64,000 nt of DNA from Allochromatium tepidum (GCF_018409545.1 NZ_AP024563.1:2626001-2690000); one strand, 5' to 3'; shown: positions 17,951 through 27,162, counted from the stretch's first letter. Notes: generated by a model not told the origin, from the sequence alone. Translations and numbers: made by a program.

Positions 17951-20394
17951 GTCCTCTCCGTTGCCTGACGACGGGCGGATGCCCGGCCGTGTTCATCGCT
18001 CAGCGGCTCTAGGGGTTCGGACGCCGCTCGCCCCAGCACCTGCACCAGCAGCGCCGTGAGCGCCTCGGATTCGACCGGCTTGTCCAAGCGGGCGACGGCG
18101 CCGCCGACGAGACAGTCATCGAGTCGCGGGTCGGACTCCGGCGTCCCCATGACCGCCACCGCCGGATGCGGCCCCAGGGTCTCGGCCAGAAGGGCCTGGA
18201 TCGTATCACAGGTCGTCTCGGTCGACACCTGAGCGGCCAGCAGCACCAGGGCGCAACCCTCGCCCTCCTCGCGCAGCGTCTCCAGCGCCTCGTCGAGATC
18301 GGCGGCGGTCTGGACGCGCAGACCGCGTCGCGACAGCTCCGAGGTGAGCCGAACCAGTGTCCTGACGTCTCGCTCGATGATGAGCACCCAGGGCGCGCCC
18401 GGCTCGGACAAGGACTCGGAGTTGACCTCCACCTCACCGGCGTCCCCATCGACCGCGTCGAGCGGCCCGGAAGCCACCGGCACAGATTCAGGCCGAATCT
18501 CAGGCGCCGGGCTCTCAGCGTCCGGCGATAGCGACAGCGGCAACAGCAGCGAAAAGCGCGAGCCGACTCCGGGCGTACTCTCGACCTCGATGACGCCGCC
18601 GAGCAGGGTCGCCAGCTCGCGACTGATCGCCAGACCCAGCCCGGTGCCGCCATAGCGGCGGCGCGTCGAGCCGTCGGCCTGCTGGAAGGCCTCGAAGATG
18701 ATCTCCTGCTTGTCGGGCGGGATGCCGATGCCGGTGTCGAGCACGCTCAGCACCAGCGGCCGGACCGACTCCGCGCGCGTGCCGACCTCGACCCGCACCT
18801 CGCCGCGCTCGGTGAACTTGATGGCATTGGCGAGAAAGTTCTTGAGGATCTGGCGCAGTTTGTCACGATCGGTCCGGATCGACTCGGGCGCGCCCGGCTC
18901 CATAAGTAGACTCAGCTCGACCGATTTGTCGGCGAGCTGCGGACTGAAGAGTTCGATCAGATCCTCCAGCATCGGCCGCAGCTCGACCGGCTCCGGATTC
19001 AGGCTGAGCCGTCCGGACTCGATGCGCGAGATGTCGAGGATGTCGTCGATCAGCGCCCGCAGATCGCGTCCGGCCTCGTGGATGACCTGGGCCTGACGGC
19101 GCTGGATCGGACTCAGACCATTGCCCTCGGCACCGAGCATCTTCGACAGCAGCAGGATGGAATTGAGCGGCGTGCGCAGTTCATGGCTGACATTGGCCAG
19201 GAACTGCGACTTGTAGCGGTTGGACTGTTCCAGCTCGCGCGTATGGGCACGCGCCGCGCGCAGATGCTCGGCATGGGTCGCGGCCAGCTCGGTGAGTCGT
19301 TCGCCGAGTTCACGGAGTTCGCGCGGCCCGGTCCAACTGAAACGCAACGGTTGCCCGTCGTGCAGGATGCGCTGGATACCACCGAGCAGCTCGTGCCCGA
19401 AGTGCTCGACGCGCGCCGCGATCCAGCGCGCCAGCCCCATCACCGCCAGCACCAGCACGGCGATGATGGTCAGCACCCGCACGATCAGCTCGTTGCGGAA
19501 GGCATCCAGCGGCGAGGGATCGACCACGCGCCCGACCCAGAGCGGAAAGCCGTCCTCGGTCAGGAACATGGGCACCCACAGCATCTGCCGCCCCTGACCG
19601 CCCTTCCACAGCGCCAGCTTGCCCTCGGCGAAGATCGCCGCCAGTCCCGGAAAGGTCTCGAAGGCTTCCGGCTGACCGCCGGCCGGCCGGCCGGGGCGCA
19701 GATAGCTGCCGTCGTGATTGACCCAGAGCGTGTTGCGGTAGAACTGCGCCAACCCGCCGACATCGATGGTCAACACCACCACGCCCGGCTCCGGGTCGCC
19801 ATGCTCGCCGCCGATCCGGCTGACCAGATTGAGGGTCATGAGCCGGCGCGGATCATCGACTCCGGTGCGGGCGTCGACGCGGATGCGGCTGACCATGACC
19901 GCGCCGGCCTGACTCCGCAACCCGGCATCGATGAACTGACGGTTCGGAACCTGGGGCGGCTGGGCGGTCGGGCGCCATTCCTGGGTGTGCGCGTCACGCA
20001 CCAGCCAGAAGCGCTCCTGCCCCTCGGCGTCGACGAACAGGATCTGGATGACGTCGTGCTGATCGGCCAGGATCTGGTTGATCCAGGTGGTATAGCGCGC
20101 GCGCGCCGGATCGATCTGATCCGATTCCCCTCGCGCGCCCAGGATCAGTCCAGGCTCGGGCAGTTTGGCCAGGAAGCGGATCATCTCGTGACGGCTGGCC
20201 AGATGCTGGTCGAGATCGCGGAAGTCCGCGCGCAGATTCTGCAAGTAGGCGCGCTGATAGAAGAGCGCGGTGCGATCGAGCACCAGCGGCAGATTGATGA
20301 GCGCGGCCAGGATCAGCGGCATCAGGCCGAAGATCAGCAGGAACAGCAGGATATAGGCGCGCAGTTTGACGCCGGACGCGCGGGCCGGGGACAT
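17947..20394 (-). CDS. sensor histidine kinase with a degenerate receiver domain
   Basis: An 815-residue membrane kinase. TM1 is at about 10-33 ([20 protein letters not shown]), a periplasmic sensor of about 290 residues follows, then TM2 ([19 protein letters not shown]). The kinase core has the H-box [16 protein letters not shown]-box [15 protein letters not shown]1 [11 protein letters not shown] and G2 [10 protein letters not shown]. The last 130 residues look like a receiver ([19 protein letters not shown]), but the phospho-Asp position reads [11 protein letters not shown], so it cannot be phosphorylated in the usual way. The lysine of LDKPVE remains. It overlaps the response regulator, which has an intact receiver. 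Confidence 0.92.
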   Translation of the reverse strand: MSPARASGVKLRAYILLFLLIFGLMPLILAALINLPLVLDRTALFYQRAYLQNLRADFRDLDQHLASRHEMIRFLAKLPEPGLILGARGESDQIDPARARYTTWINQILADQHDVIQILFVDAEGQERFWLVRDAHTQEWRPTAQPPQVPNRQFIDAGLRSQAGAVMVSRIRVDARTGVDDPRRLMTLNLVSRIGGEHGDPEPGVVVLTIDVGGLAQFYRNTLWVNHDGSYLRPGRPAGGQPEAFETFPGLAAIFAEGKLALWKGGQGRQMLWVPMFLTEDGFPLWVGRVVDPSPLDAFRNELIVRVLTIIAVLVLAVMGLARWIAARVEHFGHELLGGIQRILHDGQPLRFSWTGPRELRELGERLTELAATHAEHLRAARAHTRELEQSNRYKSQFLANVSHELRTPLNSILLLSKMLGAEGNGLSPIQRRQAQVIHEAGRDLRALIDDILDISRIESGRLSLNPEPVELRPMLEDLIELFSPQLADKSVELSLLMEPGAPESIRTDRDKLRQILKNFLANAIKFTERGEVRVEVGTRAESVRPLVLSVLDTGIGIPPDKQEIIFEAFQQADGSTRRRYGGTGLGLAISRELATLLGGVIEVESTPGVGSRFSLLLPLSLSPDAESPAPEIRPESVPVASGPLDAVDGDAGEVEVNSESLSEPGAPWVLIIERDVRTLVRLTSELSRRGLRVQTAADLDEALETLREEGEGCALVLLAAQVSTETTCDTIQALLAETLGPHPAVAVMGTPESDPRLDDCLVGGAVARLDKPVESEALTALLVQVLGRAASEPLEPLSDEHGRASARRQATERT

Positions 20395-20400
20395 CCGGAG

Positions 20401-20880
20401 TCAGAGCGCGCGCACCAGGTCGAGCACCTGGGCGGCGTGGCCCTTGGGCTTGACGTCGTAGAGCGCGTGCCGGACGACGCCGGATTTGTCGACGACGAAG
20501 GTCGAGCGCAGGATGCCGAGCCGCTTCTCGCCGTGCGCTTCCTTCTCGCGCCAGACGCCATAGGCTTCGCAGACCTCGCCGTCGCTGTCGGAGAGCAGAT
20601 GGATGGAGAGTCCGTATTTGTCGCGGAAGGCGCCGTGGCGGGCGCAACTGTCGCGGCTGATGCCGAGGATCTCGGTGTCGGCGGCCTCGAACTCGGCTTG
20701 CAGGTCGGTGAATTCGAGCGCTTCCATGGTGCAACCGGGCGTGTCGTCCTTGGGATAGAAATAGATCACGCAATGACGCCGCCCGCTGAGCGAGGCGAGA
20801 CTCACCGGCTCCATGTCGGCGTTGGGCAGGGCGAAATCCGGGGCGCGATCGCCGGGTTGCAGCATGGGTGAGTGCTCCAT
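20401..20880 (-). CDS. bcp: thioredoxin-dependent peroxiredoxin Bcp/PrxQ
   Basis: Reduces hydrogen peroxide and organic hydroperoxides with thioredoxin. The peroxidatic C50 lies in DDTPGCTMEALEF. The usual resolving Cys five residues later is Ala here, so this is not the E. coli Bcp subtype. C79 (SRDSCARHG) might replace it, or the enzyme may be of the one-cysteine kind. Other family parts are VIYFYPKDDTPG and RSTFVVDKSGVVRH. An in-frame ATG at codon 6 (MLQPGDRAPDF) is an alternative start. The kinase gene follows seven bases later. Confidence 0.93.
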   Translation of the reverse strand: MEHSPMLQPGDRAPDFALPNADMEPVSLASLSGRRHCVIYFYPKDDTPGCTMEALEFTDLQAEFEAADTEILGISRDSCARHGAFRDKYGLSIHLLSDSDGEVCEAYGVWREKEAHGEKRLGILRSTFVVDKSGVVRHALYDVKPKGHAAQVLDLVRAL

Positions 20881-20994
20881 CGACAGGGTTGAACGATGTC
20901 GCGAATGTAGGCATGACGACGCAGGTCGTCAACTCTCGCGCCCGCCTCGCGGCGGATGGTCGAAATCAGGCGCAGAAAATTCAATAATTTATTG

Positions 20995-21000
20995 TATTAT
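20995..21000 (+). promoter_or_regulatory. possible -10 box for the 21.0 kb RNA
   Basis: TATTAT in an AT-rich stretch (20979-21005) between bcp and the downstream convergent gene. A -35 box is not convincing. Its position would start an RNA near 21007. Confidence 0.35.
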
Positions 21001-21006
21001 GAATTT

Positions 21007-21109
21007 CTGTAAAACGACTGATGCACGACCCCTGGATGGGGCTGCAATGAGCAGCAAGCCCTTGGGTCGCCACGGCAGTCACACACCCTGCCGTCGCGGC
21101 CCTTTTTTA
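21007..21109 (+). ncRNA. candidate small RNA ending at an intrinsic terminator
   Basis: About 103 bases between bcp (minus) and a minus-strand methyltransferase, so no plus-strand gene follows. CGACCC (21026-21031) can pair with GGGTCG (21064-21069), enclosing a GCTGC/GCAGC hairpin. CCCC TGGA TGGGG exposes a GGA in a small loop, a CsrA-like feature. The RNA would end at the terminator described separately. Start and expression are predicted, not shown, and no known RNA family was recognised. Confidence 0.45.
21064..21109 (+). terminator. rho-independent terminator on the plus strand
   Basis: A long hairpin with core ACGGCAG / CTGCCGT is extended by GGGTCGC / GCGGCCC with one mismatch and a wobble pair. 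It is followed directly by TTTTTT. The T run is on the plus strand only. No plus-strand protein gene precedes it, so it most likely ends a small RNA. The 5' half of the stem also pairs with CGACCC upstream, so two folds compete. Confidence 0.7.
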
Positions 21110-21697
21110 CGCGCGCTGGGCGAGAGCCACGGTGTAGTGCGCGCCCTGCTTGAGCTTGTCGTAGTTGCCGAAGACCTCGGTGAGATTGCGCTCCATGTAC
21201 TGGCGCAGTCCGTTGATCGTGACCAGATAGAGCCGACCGCCGGGACGCAGGCGGGCGTGGGCGTCGTGCAGCAGGATCGCCAGCAGTTCCTTGCCGACCT
21301 TGGCCGGGACGTTGCTCGCGATCAGGTCGAAGCGGCGTTCCGGCTCGATCTGGTCGAAGCCGTTGCTCAGCCGTGCCTCGGCGTTGTCGAGCCGGTTGAG
21401 TCGGGCGTTACGGTTGGCATAGTCGACGGCGACGAAGTCCTTGTCGACCAGGAGCGTGCGACCCTGGGGGGCCAGCGCCGCCAGGGTCAGGCCGATCGGA
21501 CCATAGCCGCAGCCGAGATCCAGACAGTCGTCGCTCGGCTCGATGTGCAGATGATCGAGCAGCAAGCGCGTACCCTCGTCGATCTCGCGCGGCGAGAACA
21601 GACCCCAGGTACTGCGGAATTCGAGGGTGCGGCCGCCGAGTTGGGCCGAGAACCGGATGTCGCGGCGCAGACCGGCGAGTTGTTCGGGAGTGAGCAT
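21107..21697 (-). CDS. class I SAM methyltransferase, RsmC-like
   Basis: A 196-residue methyltransferase. Motif I is DLGCGYGPIGLTLA and the acidic residue after it is in LLVDKDF. The catalytic motif, NPPF in RsmC/RlmG rRNA guanine methyltransferases, reads SNVPAKVGKEL here. The frame runs further upstream, but ATG at 21697 (MLTPEQLAGLRRDI) gives the natural start. The substrate is probably RNA by family, though a small molecule is possible. It converges on the candidate small RNA and is divergent from hypC. Confidence 0.8.
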   Translation of the reverse strand: MLTPEQLAGLRRDIRFSAQLGGRTLEFRSTWGLFSPREIDEGTRLLLDHLHIEPSDDCLDLGCGYGPIGLTLAALAPQGRTLLVDKDFVAVDYANRNARLNRLDNAEARLSNGFDQIEPERRFDLIASNVPAKVGKELLAILLHDAHARLRPGGRLYLVTINGLRQYMERNLTEVFGNYDKLKQGAHYTVALAQRA

Positions 21698-21873
21698 GGT
21701 AGAGAACGGCTCTGAATCTGGAATGGAAGACGATCGATGATGACGGACCCGGACAGCATGTCCGATCCGTCCGCGCGGCTCAACCCCGGACTTCCGATGT
21801 TCAGGCATTGAGTCGGCGCCTGGATCGTAGTCCAATGCCGGACCCAAGACCCACAGTGTTCTAGGAGTCCATC

Positions 21874-22149
21874 ATGTGTCTCGCCATTCCGGCTCGCGTC
21901 ACCCATGTCACTCGCATCGATCCGGCCATCGACACGGCGGTGGTCGATCTGGGAGGGGTCTCGCGCGAGGTCTCGATCGCGCTGGTTCCGGAGGTGGAGG
22001 TCGGCGACTATGTGCTGGTGCACGTCGGCTATGCGCTCAACCGGATCAGCGAGGAGGAGGCCCAGGAGACGCTGAAGCTCATGGCCGAGATGACGCGCCT
22101 GCTCGACGAAGAGATGGGTAACGCCGACGTGGTCGCCAAGCCGGCATGA
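21874..22149 (+). CDS. hypC: hydrogenase maturation chaperone HypC
   Basis: Small chaperone that carries the Fe(CN)2CO group with HypD and delivers it to the NiFe-hydrogenase large subunit. The 91 residues begin MCLAIPARV; the cysteine at position 2 is the essential residue. The region VVDLGGVSREVSIALVPEVE and YVLVHVGYALNRISEEEA is typical. It overlaps hypD by four bases. HypC/HybG/HupF paralogues look alike, so the exact partner hydrogenase is unknown; no hydrogenase structural genes lie in the window. Confidence 0.95.
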   Translation: MCLAIPARVTHVTRIDPAIDTAVVDLGGVSREVSIALVPEVEVGDYVLVHVGYALNRISEEEAQETLKLMAEMTRLLDEEMGNADVVAKPA

Positions 22150-23276
22150 AATACGTCGACGAATTCCGCGACCGGCATCTGGCGCGTCAACTGGCCGCCG
22201 CCATCGCCGCCGAGGTCGATCCCGAACGCGAATACCGCCTGATGGAGTTCTGCGGCGGACACACGCACGCCATCTTCCGCTATGGCATCCAGCAATTGAT
22301 GCCGCCCAATCTGCGCTTCGTCCATGGTCCGGGCTGTCCGGTGTGCGTGCTGCCGATGACGCGGCTCGATCAGGCCATCGCCATGACGCGCGAGCATGGC
22401 GTGACGCTCTGCACCTATGGCGATCTGATGCGCGTGCCGGCGAGCGGACGCCGGACGCTGCTCAAGGCCAAGGCGGCCGGCGCCGATGTGCGCATGATCT
22501 ATTCGACCCAGGACGTGCTGCGGATCGCGCGTGATGAACCCGAGCGCCAAGTGGTCTTCATGGCCATCGGCTTCGAGACCACCACCCCGCCCACGGCGGT
22601 CGCCATCCTCCAGGCGCGCGCCGAGGGGCTGAAGAACCTGTCGTTCCTCTGCAACCACGTCCTCACGCCGCCCGCGCTGCGCGCCATCCTGTCGCTGGCC
22701 GGACCCGAGGGCGTGCGGCTCGACGGCATCCTGGGGCCATCGCATGTGAGTACGGTGATCGGTACGCGACCCTATGAGTTCGTACCGAACCAGTTCGGCA
22801 TTCCGGTCGTGATCGCCGGTTTCGAGCCGCTCGACGTCATGCAATCGGCGTTGATGCTGGTGCGCCAGATCAACGACGGGCGTCGTGAGGTCGAGAACCA
22901 GTACAGCCGCGCCGTCGGCGAGGGCGGGAATGCCCGGGCGCTCGAACTCATGGCCCGCGTCTTCGTCACCCGCCCGAGCTTCGAGTGGCGCGGACTCGGC
23001 TTCCTGCCCGAGAGTGCGCCGGCACTCGCCGAGGACTATGCCGATCTGGACGCCGAGCGCCGCTTTCCGGTCACGGTCGAAACGAGCCGCGAGATCAAGG
23101 GCTGCGAGTGTCCCGCCATCCTGCGCGGCCTCAAGGAGCCGACCGAGTGCAAGCTGTTCGGCGCCGTCTGCACGCCGGACAACCCGATGGGCGCCTGCAT
23201 GGTCTCGTCCGAGGGCGCGTGCGCGGCCTACTGGAGCCATCGAACTCACATGCCATCTTCAGGACTGAACCGATGA
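22146..23276 (+). CDS. hypD: hydrogenase maturation factor HypD
   Basis: Iron-sulfur scaffold on which the Fe(CN)2CO unit is built. The 376 residues show the family cysteine motifs MEFCGGHTHAIFRYG and HGPGCPVCVLPM, and the C-terminal cluster ligands in CECPAILRG, CKLFGAVC and PMGACMVSSEGACAAYW. It starts in an ATGA overlap with hypC and ends in an ATGA overlap with hypE, so HypC, HypD and HypE should be made together. Confidence 0.97.
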   Translation: MKYVDEFRDRHLARQLAAAIAAEVDPEREYRLMEFCGGHTHAIFRYGIQQLMPPNLRFVHGPGCPVCVLPMTRLDQAIAMTREHGVTLCTYGDLMRVPASGRRTLLKAKAAGADVRMIYSTQDVLRIARDEPERQVVFMAIGFETTTPPTAVAILQARAEGLKNLSFLCNHVLTPPALRAILSLAGPEGVRLDGILGPSHVSTVIGTRPYEFVPNQFGIPVVIAGFEPLDVMQSALMLVRQINDGRREVENQYSRAVGEGGNARALELMARVFVTRPSFEWRGLGFLPESAPALAEDYADLDAERRFPVTVETSREIKGCECPAILRGLKEPTECKLFGAVCTPDNPMGACMVSSEGACAAYWSHRTHMPSSGLNR

Positions 23277-24319
23277 CCGACGGATCACGCTTTTCCGCCC
23301 GGCTGGATCTCGAACAGGGCCGGGTCGACATGAGCCACGGCGCCGGCGGACGCGCCATGGCCCAGCTCATCGACGAACTGTTCAAACAGGCGCTCGACAA
23401 CGAATGGCTGTCCCAGGGCAACGATCAGGCGCTGTTCAGCGTCCCGCCCGGCCGGCTGGTGATGAGCACGGATGCCCATGTGGTCTCGCCGCTGTTCTTT
23501 CCGGGCGGGGACATCGGCTCACTGGCGGTGCATGGCACCCTCAACGATGTCGCCATGTCGGGCGCGCGACCGCTGCATCTGGCCGCAAGCTTCATCCTGG
23601 AGGAAGGCTTCCCGCTGGCCGATCTGGCGCGCATCGTCGCGAGTCTGGCGCAGGCCGCGCGTGAGGCCGGCGTCGCCGTCGTGACCGGCGACACCAAGGT
23701 CGTCGAACGCGGCAAGGGCGACGGGGTCTTCATCACCACCACCGGAATCGGCGTGGTACCTGAGGGTATCGCGATCTCGGGCGACCGGGCGCGGCCGGGC
23801 GATGTCATCCTGATCAACGGCCACATCGGCGACCACGGGATCGCCATCCTGTCCCAGCGCGAGAACCTCGGCTTCGAGACGGCGATCCAATCGGACTCAG
23901 CCGCCCTGCATGGACTGGTCGCCGACATGATCGCGGCCGTGCCCGACATCCACTGTCTGCGCGACCCGACCCGCGGCGGTCTGGCGACCACGCTCAACGA
24001 GCTGGCCCAACAATCCGGGGTCGGGATGCGCGTGCGTGAAACCGATATTCCGGTCCGCGAGGCGGTCTCGGCCGCCTGCGAACTGCTCGGACTCGATCCC
24101 GCCTATGTCGCCAACGAGGGCAAGCTGGTCGCGATCTGTCCGGCCGATCGGGCTGAAACCCTGCTGGCGACCATGCGCGCCCATCCGCTGGGCGCACAGT
24201 CGGCCATCATCGGCGAGGTCGTCGAGGATTCGCTCGGCTTCGTCCAGATGCAGACCCGCTTCGGCGGGGAGCGTCTGCTCGATTGGCTCACGGGCGAGCA
24301 ACTGCCGCGCATCTGCTGA
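23273..24319 (+). CDS. hypE: hydrogenase maturation factor HypE
   Basis: Dehydrates the thiocarbamate on its own C-terminal cysteine to make the cyanide ligands. The 348 residues start MTDGSRFSARLDLEQGRVD, include the conserved SHGAGGRAMAQLI and VVTGDTKVVERGKGDG, and end PRIC with the required terminal Cys. The ATG at 23273 overlaps the hypD stop; a long upstream extension of the frame is a shadow of hypD. hypA, hypB and hypF are not in the window. Confidence 0.97.
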   Translation: MTDGSRFSARLDLEQGRVDMSHGAGGRAMAQLIDELFKQALDNEWLSQGNDQALFSVPPGRLVMSTDAHVVSPLFFPGGDIGSLAVHGTLNDVAMSGARPLHLAASFILEEGFPLADLARIVASLAQAAREAGVAVVTGDTKVVERGKGDGVFITTTGIGVVPEGIAISGDRARPGDVILINGHIGDHGIAILSQRENLGFETAIQSDSAALHGLVADMIAAVPDIHCLRDPTRGGLATTLNELAQQSGVGMRVRETDIPVREAVSAACELLGLDPAYVANEGKLVAICPADRAETLLATMRAHPLGAQSAIIGEVVEDSLGFVQMQTRFGGERLLDWLTGEQLPRIC

Positions 24320-24329
24320 CCTCGGACGC

Positions 24330-24689
24330 TCAGGCGTCCTCGGACTCCGCATCCTCGGCGGGGGCGTGATCCGGCTGCGACTGGGCGAGCTTCAACAGCG
24401 TGTCGCGACCACGCTCATCGGTGCGGCGGAAGTGATCGATCAGTTCCAGCTCGCGATCCGACAGCGGACCCCGGTCGTCGAGACACAGCAGATAGGTCGG
24501 CGTGACCGTGCCCAGGGCCACGGACAGTTCATGCGCCTCCTCCAGTCCCATGCGGCGGATGCCCTGCTCGTAGTTGCTGATACGCGACTTGGACAATGAG
24601 TTGGTGCGAGCCGACAGGTCGGCGAGACTGAGCTTTTGCTCATGCCGGGCCGAGCGCAGGCGCTGGCCGATACGTTTCGTCAGGTCCAT
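24330..24689 (-). CDS. XRE-family transcriptional regulator
   Basis: A 119-residue helix-turn-helix protein. The HTH is at about 8-60 (SLADLSARTNSLSKSRISNY, then EQGIRRMGLEEAHEL), and a short acidic tail follows. It ends 10 bases from hypE in convergent orientation. No C-terminal ligand domain is visible. The ATG at 24689 was chosen; a TTG start would add seven residues. Targets are unknown. Confidence 0.82.
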   Translation of the reverse strand: MDLTKRIGQRLRSARHEQKLSLADLSARTNSLSKSRISNYEQGIRRMGLEEAHELSVALGTVTPTYLLCLDDRGPLSDRELELIDHFRRTDERGRDTLLKLAQSQPDHAPAEDAESEDA

Positions 24690-24881
24690 GGTGATCTTGA
24701 TGTTATGCAAGACTGTCTCTTTGAGGTGATTCTAGGTCGATGAATGTGAACGATGCCCGCCCACCCGACGAACGGGCAGACACACATCCTTGATGCAGGT
24801 ACGGATACATCGGACAGCCATCCGGCGCGGGCGGATCTCGGCCCGGCGCGCTCTGGCTCGGATCAAGCCTTCCGGGGCGCT

Positions 24882-25877
24882 TCAGCCCAGGAGGGCGTCT
24901 TCCCATTCGGTGTCGCCGGCGGTCTGCGGCTGAGGTTGCGGCAGCGGCTCGACGATGCGATCGGCGAAGGCGCGATCGAGCGTCTTGATGAAACACTTGG
25001 TTTGCGGGGAGAGGAATTTACCACGACGTTGCACGATACCGTAACTGCGTCTTGGAAAATACTGCCCGATCGGAATACGGCCCAGCTTCTCCTCGCCCGT
25101 GAGGCAGACGTCGGTGACGATCGAGATGCCGAGACCCAGCTCGACATACTTCTTGATCACCTCCCAGCCGCCGGCCTCCATGGTCACGCGATAGCCCAGG
25201 TTGTGCTGCTTGAACACCAGGTCGACCATGCGCCAGGTGCTCAGATGCCGTGGCGGCAGGATCAGGCCATAGGGCGCGATCTCCTCCAGCGTCACCCGCT
25301 CCTTGCCGGCGAGCGGATGGTCGAGCGGCGTGATCAGGGTCGGCTGATAGGTCACGAACGGCCGATAGGTGATGTCGTCCGGGATCTCCAGCATCGACCC
25401 CACCGCCAGATCCACCTCGTCGGCGCGTAGCATGGCCAGACCGTCGCGCCCGGTGACATTGTGCAGCTTCAGTTCGATGCCCGGATACTGCTCGACGAAG
25501 TCCTGAATCGGACCGGGCAGGATGTAGAGGATGGTCGACTCACCGGCGGCGATGTTCAGCACCCCCTGATCCACGCGCCCGGCCTGGGTGGCGAAGGCCT
25601 CGTGGAGTTTGTCCATGCCTTCGACCAGAGGTTCGGCCATCTGGAACAGCAGATCACCCTCGGGCGTGAGCTTGATCTTGGGTCCGCGGCGCTCGAAGAG
25701 CACGGTCCCGAACTCGCGCTCGAGCGCCTGGATCTGGAGCGACACGGTCGGCTGACTGAGAAAGATCTTCTCGGCGGCGGCACTGACGCTGCCGGTGCGC
25801 GCGGCATGACAGAAGGCGCGCAGCTGCTTGAGTCGGTTTTGCTTGTAATGAATCTGGGAGCCTGAGCCCACGGTCAT
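24882..25877 (-). CDS. LysR-family transcriptional regulator
   Basis: A 331-residue regulator with an N-terminal winged HTH (RLKQLRAFCHAARTGSVSAA, KIFLSQPTVSLQIQALE) and a two-lobed effector domain (RVDQGVLNIAAGESTILYIL, LGISIVTDVCL). It resembles CysB-type regulators in layout but the N-terminus differs, so the effector is left open. ATG at 25877 follows AAAGGTGG, which favours it over the GTG five codons upstream. It lies downstream of tatC on the same strand but has its own AT-rich promoter region. Confidence 0.87.
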   Translation of the reverse strand: MTVGSGSQIHYKQNRLKQLRAFCHAARTGSVSAAAEKIFLSQPTVSLQIQALEREFGTVLFERRGPKIKLTPEGDLLFQMAEPLVEGMDKLHEAFATQAGRVDQGVLNIAAGESTILYILPGPIQDFVEQYPGIELKLHNVTGRDGLAMLRADEVDLAVGSMLEIPDDITYRPFVTYQPTLITPLDHPLAGKERVTLEEIAPYGLILPPRHLSTWRMVDLVFKQHNLGYRVTMEAGGWEVIKKYVELGLGISIVTDVCLTGEEKLGRIPIGQYFPRRSYGIVQRRGKFLSPQTKCFIKTLDRAFADRIVEPLPQPQPQTAGDTEWEDALLG

Positions 25878-25927
25878 ACCCACCTTTGGCACACGGATTA
25901 CAATTGATGGTATACCACAAGATTCAT

Positions 25928-25944
25928 TGATAAAAGCAATATCA
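25928..25944 (-). promoter_or_regulatory. TGATA-N7-TATCA, possible LysR box
   Basis: A perfect inverted repeat with a seven-base spacer, 51 bases before the lysR ATG in an AT-rich stretch. Its spacing includes the T-N11-A pattern of LysR-type operators. LysR proteins commonly bind such a site in front of their own gene, so autoregulation is inferred. Confidence 0.5.
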
Positions 25945-26001
25945 GCATTTACTGCACAAAAAATCCAATCGCTCGATCGTGTTTCGTAACATACATCACA
26001 C

Positions 26002-27162
26002 TCAGTGTTCGTCGAGTTGGCTCAGGATGTTGCGCGCGACCTGACGCTGGCCCGCATCGCCTTCTTCCAGCACCTGATAGAGCATCTGACGCGCGGCGAA
26101 GTCGTTGCCGAGATCGCGCAACTGATTGGCGCGACGGATCTTGTCTTCGACCGCATCGGTCGGCGTCGCTGAAGTCTCTGCCATCTCGGACGACTTGGAT
26201 GGGATCGGCGCGGCTTTGGCGGCCTTGGCCTCCTCGGCGTCGATCAGATCCAATTCGGCCTCCATCTCGGCGTCGGTCATGGGGTGCCGGCGATCCGGGT
26301 CGTCGAAGCCGGGCGACAGCTCGCGGCCGACAGCGCCTCCACCCGCGCTTGGAGCGACGGGCAGCGGCTTGGGCGCAGCGCCTGCCGGCGGTCCGGCGGG
26401 CGGCGTGTCATCCTCGGCGCGTCGGCCCTTGAGCACCAGCTTGGAGAACAGGACGCCCAGCTCGAACAGCATCCACATCGGCACCGCCAGCAGGGTCTGC
26501 GAGATCATGTCGGGCGGGGTCAGGAACATGCCGATGACGAAGGCGCCGACGATCACGTAAGGGCGCTTGTTGGCCAGATCCTCGGGTGTCACCAGGCCGA
26601 TGGCCACCAGCAGGATGGTGGCGATCGGGATCTCGAAGGCCAGACCGAAGGCCAGGAACAGCGTCAGCACGAAATCGAGATAGGCCGAGATGTCGGTCAT
26701 CATCGCCACACCCTCGGGGGTGGTAGCGGCGAAGAAGGCGAAGATCAGCGGAAAGACCAGGTAATAGGCAAAGAGCATCCCCAGATAGAACAGCAGGATG
26801 CTGGAGACCAGGAGCGGGACGGCCAGCCGTTTTTCATGCTGGTACAACCCCGGCGCGATGAAGGCCCAGAGCTGATAGAGCAGATAGGGCATCGACAGGA
26901 ACACCGCCGCGATCAGCGCCAGCTTGAGCGGGGTCAGGAGCGGCGAGGCCACCTGGGTGGCGATCATGGTGTTGCCCGCGGGCAACTGCGCCACGAGCGG
27001 CGCGGCCACGTAGGCATAGAGCTGGTTGGCGAAGGGCAGCAACACCCCCGCCATCACGCCGACAGCGATCAACATGCGGATGATCCGATCGCGCAACTCG
27101 ACCAGATGCGAGATGAACGGCTGTTCGGCGCCCGGATCGTCGGGCTGCATCGCGAGAGACAT
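26002..27162 (-). CDS. tatC: TatC translocase subunit with a FimV-like C-terminal extension
   Basis: Receptor core of the twin-arginine protein export system. Residues 1-250 hold the six membrane segments and family motifs ([42 protein letters not shown]). Typical TatC ends near residue 250, but this one has 386. A Pro/Ala-rich linker is followed by an acidic stretch ([19 protein letters not shown]), and then at residues 336-386 by [19 protein letters not shown] and [17 protein letters not shown], which look like the C-terminal domain of FimV. tatA and tatB are about 15.6 kb away. The hisE gene precedes it by 37 bases on the same strand. Confidence 0.93.
   Translation of the reverse strand: MSLAMQPDDPGAEQPFISHLVELRDRIIRMLIAVGVMAGVLLPFANQLYAYVAAPLVAQLPAGNTMIATQVASPLLTPLKLALIAAVFLSMPYLLYQLWAFIAPGLYQHEKRLAVPLLVSSILLFYLGMLFAYYLVFPLIFAFFAATTPEGVAMMTDISAYLDFVLTLFLAFGLAFEIPIATILLVAIGLVTPEDLANKRPYVIVGAFVIGMFLTPPDMISQTLLAVPMWMLFELGVLFSKLVLKGRRAEDDTPPAGPPAGAAPKPLPVAPSAGGGAVGRELSPGFDDPDRRHPMTDAEMEAELDLIDAEEAKAAKAAPIPSKSSEMAETSATPTDAVEDKIRRANQLRDLGNDFAARQMLYQVLEEGDAGQRQVARNILSQLDEH

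Noticed and set aside
24703-24996. 97-residue minus-strand frame between lysR and the XRE gene
   Set aside because: Arg/Ser/Ala-rich translation of GC-rich DNA with no family motif or ribosome site.
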